From Cystobacter fuscus DSM 2262 (lineage in GTDB: Bacteria > Myxococcota > Myxococcia > Myxococcales > Myxococcaceae), in assembly GCF_000335475.2 (NCBI RefSeq), contig NZ_ANAH02000009.1, forward strand, positions 124,001 to 188,000: 64,000 nucleotides of DNA. The letters are read 5' to 3'. The position numbers were made by a program, and so were the translations under genes. The notes beneath the pieces are model-generated. The model was given only the letters and a program-made list of their open reading frames with translations, had not been told where the DNA came from and made no database searches. Below are positions 59,773 to 64,000 of this stretch, piece by piece (position 1 is the stretch's first letter; each line of letters starts with the position of its first letter).

Positions 59773-59973
59773 CTCCCCCCCCCCGTAATCACAGCCTGCC
59801 AGACAGAGAATCGCCGGAGGTTTGTGCTGGACGCCAGGCAAGCCTCCCTCGGTCCGAGGGGCCTGCGGGAACGGGACATCACATCTGCTCTTCCTGTTCT
59901 CCGAAAGAAGAGACGACGCGTCCATCGCCACCGAACGCTCGAGTTCGGACGTCATGACGCCGAGGAAGCTGCC

Positions 59974-61860
59974 ATGGCTGAGGGAAACGAGACCAGCCCC
60001 GAGCCGCAGGAAGCCAGCCGCCTCAAGCAGGAAGAGACTCCACTCATCTACGGGGAAGTCCGGAAGAGGATCTATGAGCGGCTGGGGCTCAAGGGCCTGC
60101 TGGGACTCTCCGTCCTCGGCCTCCTCGCTTCCATCTGGTGGAACTGGGAGAAGGTCCAGAAGCAGCCTGTCGTGTCGGACTTCGTCCGGCTGCTCTCGCG
60201 TAAAGCACTCCCGAAGGCTGACCCCCAGCGATTCAGCATCGCCATGACTCATCTGGAAAACGACATCGGGGGTGAGAACGAACGCCTTGTCTCGGAGGCG
60301 CTCAAGGAGTTCGAGGGCATTCAAATCATCAAGCTCGACAGGGCGCTGACTCTCGAAGGGACCATTCCCGAGGTAGAGGAGAGCGCCGGTCAGGAGCAGG
60401 CACGCAAATACCTCCAGGCCACAGGCGCCGACATCCTGCTCTGGGGCACAGTCCTCCACCATGATGGCAAGAGCCTGCCCAAGCTCTATTGGACGACAGC
60501 AAGAGACGTGAGGCGCGACAGGGGGTGGGGGCGATACCAGCTTGGCAGCGAGAGCTTCGAGCTTCCCGCCCTCTTCTGGGAGGACCTCGGCAAGCTCCTT
60601 CAGCTCCTGGCGCTGACCCAGCATGCCGAGTTTGAGGATCAGCGGGGGCATTACATTGCTGACCAACTCGGGCCTTTCATCAACAAGGTCAGGAAGCTCC
60701 TCCAGGATGGTGCCATGAGACCGGGTTGGAGTGTCGCTGCTCGCGCTTCGACGAGATACCTCCTCGCGGACGCACTGACCTTGGTGGGCAGGCAAAAGGG
60801 AGAGAATGCCCCACTCGAGGAGGCGGTGGCCGCCTACCGCGCGGCCCTGGGGGAAAGGACTCGGCAGCGCGTGCCCCTCGACTGGGCTGAAACGCAGAAC
60901 AACCTGGGCACTGCGCTGGCGGTGCTCGGGGAGCGAGAGACTGGCACCGCACGCCTGGAGGAGGCGGTAGCCGCCCACCGCGCGGCCCTGGAGGAAAGGA
61001 CTCGGCAGCGCGTGCCCCTCGACTGGGCTGGAACGCAGAACAACCTGGGCACTGCACTGGCGGTGCTCGGGGAGCGAGAGACTGGCACCGCACGCCTGGA
61101 GGAGGCGGTGGCCGCCTACCGCGCGGCCCTGGAGGAAAGGACTCGGCAGCGCGTGCCCCTCAAATGGGCTGGAACGCAGAACAACCTGGGCAATGCGCTG
61201 CGGCGGCTTGGGGAGCGTGAGGCTGGCACCGCACGCCTGGAGGAGGCGGTAGCCGCCCACCGCGCGGCCCTGGAGGAAAGGACCCGGCAGCGCGTGCCCC
61301 TCGACTGGGCTGGAACGCAGAACAACCTGGGCACTGCACTGGCGGTGCTCGGGGAGCGAGAGACTGGCACCGCACGCCTGAAGGAGGCGGTGGCCGCCTA
61401 CCGCGCGGCCCTGGAGGAAAGGACTCGGCAGCGCGTGCCCCTCAAATGGGCTTGCACGCAGAACAACCTGGGCAATGCGCTGCGGCGGCTTGGGGAGCGA
61501 GAGGCTGGCACCGCACGCCTGGAGGAGGCGGTGGCCGTCTTCCGCGCGGCCCTGGAGGAAAGGACTCGGCAGCGAGTGCCCCTCAAATGGGCTGGAACGC
61601 AGAGCAACCTGGGCGTTGCGCTGCGGCGGCTCGGGGAGCGAGAGACCGGCACCGAACGCCTGGAGGAGGCGGTAGCCGCCCACCGCGCGGCCCTGGAGGA
61701 AAGGACTCGGCAGCGCGTGCCCCTCGAATGGGCTGAAACGCGGAAGGACCTGAAGGCTGTGCTTCAGATACTGGGACAGCGGACGGAGAACCGGCGTGCG
61801 GCAGTGCATGCACGCCCAGTACCGCCGCGTCGCGCATCCGACCCTGCGTCAGGGCAGTGA
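59974..61860 (+). CDS. TPR-like protein with seven 47-residue repeats
   Basis: 628 residues from the ATG at 59974, with GAGGAAG at 59962-59968. A short charged N-terminus is followed by one membrane segment (GLLGLSVLGLLASIWWNW, about residues 41-58) and a soluble domain (about 70-260) of unknown type. Seven tandem 47-residue TPR-type units (LEEAVAAYRAALEERTRQRV...) run from residue 281 to 609. A short Arg/Pro tail follows. Such repeats act as protein-binding scaffolds. The soluble part resembles the FlgO-like or nucleotide-sensing domains that sit before TPR arrays, but I cannot name it. The tail overlaps the transposase remnant and may be a new 3' end made by its insertion. Confidence 0.85.
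   Translation: MAEGNETSPEPQEASRLKQEETPLIYGEVRKRIYERLGLKGLLGLSVLGLLASIWWNWEKVQKQPVVSDFVRLLSRKALPKADPQRFSIAMTHLENDIGGENERLVSEALKEFEGIQIIKLDRALTLEGTIPEVEESAGQEQARKYLQATGADILLWGTVLHHDGKSLPKLYWTTARDVRRDRGWGRYQLGSESFELPALFWEDLGKLLQLLALTQHAEFEDQRGHYIADQLGPFINKVRKLLQDGAMRPGWSVAARASTRYLLADALTLVGRQKGENAPLEEAVAAYRAALGERTRQRVPLDWAETQNNLGTALAVLGERETGTARLEEAVAAHRAALEERTRQRVPLDWAGTQNNLGTALAVLGERETGTARLEEAVAAYRAALEERTRQRVPLKWAGTQNNLGNALRRLGEREAGTARLEEAVAAHRAALEERTRQRVPLDWAGTQNNLGTALAVLGERETGTARLKEAVAAYRAALEERTRQRVPLKWACTQNNLGNALRRLGEREAGTARLEEAVAVFRAALEERTRQRVPLKWAGTQSNLGVALRRLGERETGTERLEEAVAAHRAALEERTRQRVPLEWAETRKDLKAVLQILGQRTENRRAAVHARPVPPRRASDPASGQ
60814..61800 (+). repeat. Seven tandem 141-bp repeats in the TPR gene
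   Basis: Unit starts are 60814, 60955, 61096, 61237, 61378, 61519 and 61660, with exact 141-bp spacing and preserved frame. Units differ at few positions, including silent ones (for example A/G variants GTGGCC/GTAGCC and CTCGAC/CTCAAA alternate), and alternate between types such as WAGTQNNLGTALAVLGERE and WAGTQNNLGNALRRLGERE. The last unit is the most divergent. The pattern indicates recent unequal crossing-over or slippage. Confidence 0.95.
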
Positions 61861-61892
61861 GTACCACGTCCGGACACAGGGGTGAACTCAGG

Positions 61893-61988
61893 TCCGCGGG
61901 CACGCAGCTCCGCGTGCACGCGAGCGCTGCCGTATGTGCGGCGACTGCCCTGGTGCACCTGCTTCACCACCTCGCTCAGGGCTCTATC
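61893..61988 (-). pseudogene. Remnant of an IS3-family transposase (OrfB)
   Basis: On the minus strand a short frame encodes DRALSEVVKQVHQ, then GSRRTYGSARVHAELRARG (61988 down to 61893). This is the helix-turn-helix_21 stretch of IS3-type OrfB, where the consensus reads S-R-x-T-Y-G-x-x-R-I-H-A-E-L-R. Both sides are lost: no DDE motif is found, and downstream residues do not follow any IS3 sequence. It is a decayed fragment lying next to the TPR gene's end and is no longer active. Confidence 0.7.
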
Positions 61989-62123
61989 CGCCTTGTTGGG
62001 GCAGGCGCTTGCTCCCCTCGCGCACCAACCAGACCACATCGGCCCTGCACTCCGGGGTGGAACTGCGCCTCTTCCTTCTCTCCATGGACACTCCCTCCCA
62101 TGTGGCCGACTTGTGAGGTACGT

Positions 62124-62152
62124 CCACTAAAACGGATCAGGCCCATTTTCAG
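62124..62152 (-). mobile_element. Insertion-sequence-end-like sequence
   Basis: The sequence around 62124-62152 (GTCCACTAAAACGGATCAGG and following CCCATTTTCAG) is like the terminal repeats of IS21-type elements, where ACTAAAAC and GGCCCA blocks recur. It overlaps the stop codon region of the beta-mannosidase gene. No transposase or partner end is visible, so only a solo end is claimed, from memory of such ends. Confidence 0.35.
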
Positions 62153-64000
62153 TCGACCGCCTGGCAGGAATAGAGGTCGCGCATGGTGAATTCCGCTTCT
62201 GCCCCCTGTTCTGCCGGTGTGAAGAGAATGGTCTGGCTTTCGCCCGCGGTGAGATCGAAGGCATTGTCGGAGAACCGGCCCCCGATATCGGCCTCGAGCA
62301 TCACGAAGAGTGCCAGTCCCTTGGACGAAAGCGTGATCTCGTAGCTGCCGTCGGCTCTCCGGACCGTGCGGGCAGCAAGCCCCGGCGGCTCCAGTTCGAG
62401 CTGCTTGTAGGTGCCGTTGACGTGGTGCCCCCTTCCCGACGAACCGTCCGAAGCGGAATAGGACCACGCGAGCAGACGCCCCTCGGGCACGCTGCCGGCT
62501 GGTAGCGAAATCAGCGTGGAGGCGGCATCCGGCCGGCAGGTGCCACGCGCGGTGGTTAGCGGCGAGCGTTGGCCATCCATCGAGACGGTGAAGAACTCGG
62601 CCGAAACCTCGGTGGGGTGGGGGGTGTCATTGACCATGGCCATGTCGATCACCTTGCCGTCCGCTGACGGGATCGCGAAGAGGCTGACGGGCGCGAAGAA
62701 GCGCCGCGCCTGATAATGCATGGCCTTCCAGTTGCCGCCGTGATCCAGGCTCGCCCAAGAGGCCACCGGCCAGGTGTCGTTGAGCTGCCAGATGAGCGTG
62801 CCCATGCAATGGGGCTTCAGCGACCGCCAGAACTCGACGGCGGTCTTGATCGCCAGTCCCTGCTGGATTTGCGAGAGATAGACAAAGTTATGGAAATTAT
62901 TTGGAAAGCGGAAATAGCGGAACATGGTGCCCGCGATGCGCTCGTTGCCGCCAGGATTCTTCTGGTGCACCTCCATCACCGGAGACGCGATGTTGATGTC
63001 CTTCTTGTCGGCGAACCGTCTGATCAGCAGGTTCGACGTATAGGATTGGAAGCCGAATTCCGAGCAGAAACGCGGCTTGACCGTGCGGTAATGGTCGAAC
63101 GACTTGTTCTCGTGCCAGACCGACCAGAAATGCATGTCGCCGGAGCCGTCGGCATGCCAGGCATCGCCGAAATCGAGATAGCCGGAAGACGGGCTCGACG
63201 GCCACCAGATGAGCTCCGGATTGGCCTTCTTGGCGGCGGCCTCGATCGTCCGGTTCAGCCGATCATAGGAGACGAGGTAGCGATCGCGGTTCTTCTGGGA
63301 GACCTCGAACCAGGTGAGTGCGCCCACGAGTTCATTGTCGCCGCACCAGAGCGCGATCGAGGCGTGATGCGAGAGACGCCGCACCTGGTAGTCCACCTCG
63401 GCCGCGACATTGTCGAGGAATTCGGGTGTCGAGGGATAGAGATTGCAGGCGAACATGAAGTCCTGCCAGACCAACAGGCCCAACCGGTCGCAGGTGTCGT
63501 AGAACCCGTCGTGCTCGTAGAAGCCGCCGCCCCAGACGCGGATCATGTTCATGTTCGCGTCGACCGCCGACCGCAAGAGCGCCTCGGTCTTCTCGGGGCT
63601 CGTCTTGGAGAAGAGCGCGTCGGCCGGAATCCAGTTCGCGCCCTTGCAGAAGATCTCGCGGCCGTTGACCTTGAAGGCGAAGCGGGAGCCTGCCTCGTCC
63701 TTGTCGGTGATGAGTTCGATCGTGCGGAGGCCGACCTGGCGGGTGACGGTCTCTCCAGGGAGCGTGACCTTGAGTGCGTAGAGCTCCTGCTTGCCGCTGC
63801 CAGCGGGCCACCAGAGGCGTGGCTGCTCGATGACGAAGCGCTGGTGGAGCACCGTCTCGCCGGCATTCGCTCCGCAATCGAGCCGCACCGTCTCGCCGTC
63901 GAATTCGAACTCGACTGGCAGCACGCAAGGGTCTACGGCGAAGAGGGTCAGGACGACATCGAGTTCGACCGAGCCGTTCGTCAGATGGCGCTGCTTGACC
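62149..64000 (-). CDS. Beta-mannosidase, glycoside hydrolase family 2 (5' part missing)
   Basis: The frame is open to the window edge, so at least 616 residues are seen and the N-terminus is missing. RLWWPAGSGKQELYALKV and FKVNGREIFCKGANWIPADALF belong to the GH2 sandwich and barrel start, MIRVWGGGFYEHDGFYDTCDRLGLLVWQDFMF is the barrel core, WCGDNELVG carries the acid/base Glu, and FCSEFGFQSY carries the nucleophile Glu. The C-terminal FTMRDLYSC is near the natural end. The family hydrolyses beta-1,4-mannosides. Codon use is less extreme than in neighbours, with A/T-rich patches such as 62880-62910, and the style is closer to Rhizobiales, suggesting transfer. A GTG at 63924 is an internal start only. 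Confidence 0.92.
   Translation of the reverse strand, partial: VKQRHLTNGSVELDVVLTLFAVDPCVLPVEFEFDGETVRLDCGANAGETVLHQRFVIEQPRLWWPAGSGKQELYALKVTLPGETVTRQVGLRTIELITDKDEAGSRFAFKVNGREIFCKGANWIPADALFSKTSPEKTEALLRSAVDANMNMIRVWGGGFYEHDGFYDTCDRLGLLVWQDFMFACNLYPSTPEFLDNVAAEVDYQVRRLSHHASIALWCGDNELVGALTWFEVSQKNRDRYLVSYDRLNRTIEAAAKKANPELIWWPSSPSSGYLDFGDAWHADGSGDMHFWSVWHENKSFDHYRTVKPRFCSEFGFQSYTSNLLIRRFADKKDINIASPVMEVHQKNPGGNERIAGTMFRYFRFPNNFHNFVYLSQIQQGLAIKTAVEFWRSLKPHCMGTLIWQLNDTWPVASWASLDHGGNWKAMHYQARRFFAPVSLFAIPSADGKVIDMAMVNDTPHPTEVSAEFFTVSMDGQRSPLTTARGTCRPDAASTLISLPAGSVPEGRLLAWSYSASDGSSGRGHHVNGTYKQLELEPPGLAARTVRRADGSYEITLSSKGLALFVMLEADIGGRFSDNAFDLTAGESQTILFTPAEQGAEAEFTMRDLYSCQAVD

Noticed and set aside
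60814-61800. A CRISPR-like or minisatellite array
   Set aside because: The repeats are 141 bp, in frame, without spacers, and encode TPR units.
58285-61809. A 1174-codon minus-strand open frame
   Set aside because: It is antisense to the SRPBCC-epimerase and TPR genes; its own repeats are just the reverse reading of the 141-bp TPR repeats.

Overview
This is a high-GC, gene-dense 64 kb chromosomal window with very strong G/C bias at third codon positions. The gene content points to a delta-type (Myxococcota) bacterium, most likely the Cystobacter/Archangium side of the Myxococcales. The best markers are an ElbD-type multidomain ether-lipid enzyme in its usual operon, a lysine/alanine-rich SWIB protein, an FHA-GGDEF diguanylate cyclase, and many secreted lipoproteins with no close functional name. 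No rRNA, complete tRNA or CRISPR array was seen.

Layout. 0-9.7 kb: coaA facing argJ, several uncharacterised membrane/EF-hand proteins, a CE2-like SGNH esterase, and a 941-residue protein joining a double AAA+ (ClpA/ClpB-like) unfoldase to a release-factor-2-like domain that has lost the GGQ and SPF motifs. 9.9-12.2 kb: a compact microviridin-type graspetide cluster, with a precursor carrying two TQKYPSDGDD cores, an MvdC-like and an MvdD-like ATP-grasp ligase, and a good upstream promoter. 12.3-20 kb: parts of a ubiquitin-like toolkit on the minus strand (E1-like ThiF protein, candidate beta-grasp Ubl, JAMM peptidase, unknown protein, vWA protein), split by a DUF1684 lipoprotein and a GH31 alpha-glucosidase. 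20.3-24.6 kb: a bacteriophytochrome kinase with two translationally coupled downstream signalling proteins. 25-27 kb: an ECF-like sigma factor followed by a protein with two zinc-anti-sigma motifs.

27-38.7 kb is mostly housekeeping: oxidoreductase, thioesterase, lipoprotein, UvrD/PcrA helicase, MATE pump, adenosine deaminase, an SDR lacking the usual Tyr-Lys pair, glgC and FHA-GGDEF. 38.7-47.6 kb is a five-gene minus-strand operon around elbD for ether-lipid formation. 47.8-54.7 kb holds the SWIB protein, treY and glgX (trehalose/glycogen metabolism, linking with glgC and GH31) and a TerC protein. 54.8-59.8 kb holds apaG, hemH, a lipoprotein, a Sua5-type protein and an SRPBCC-epimerase fusion.

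The right end (60-64 kb) looks like a transferred or rearranged area: a TPR protein with seven near-identical 141-bp repeats, an IS3-type transposase remnant, an insertion-sequence-end-like sequence, and a beta-mannosidase gene with less myxobacterial composition that runs off the window. The items most worth following up are the AAA+/release-factor fusion, the two-core graspetide, the split ubiquitin-like gene set and the tandem zinc-anti-sigma protein.
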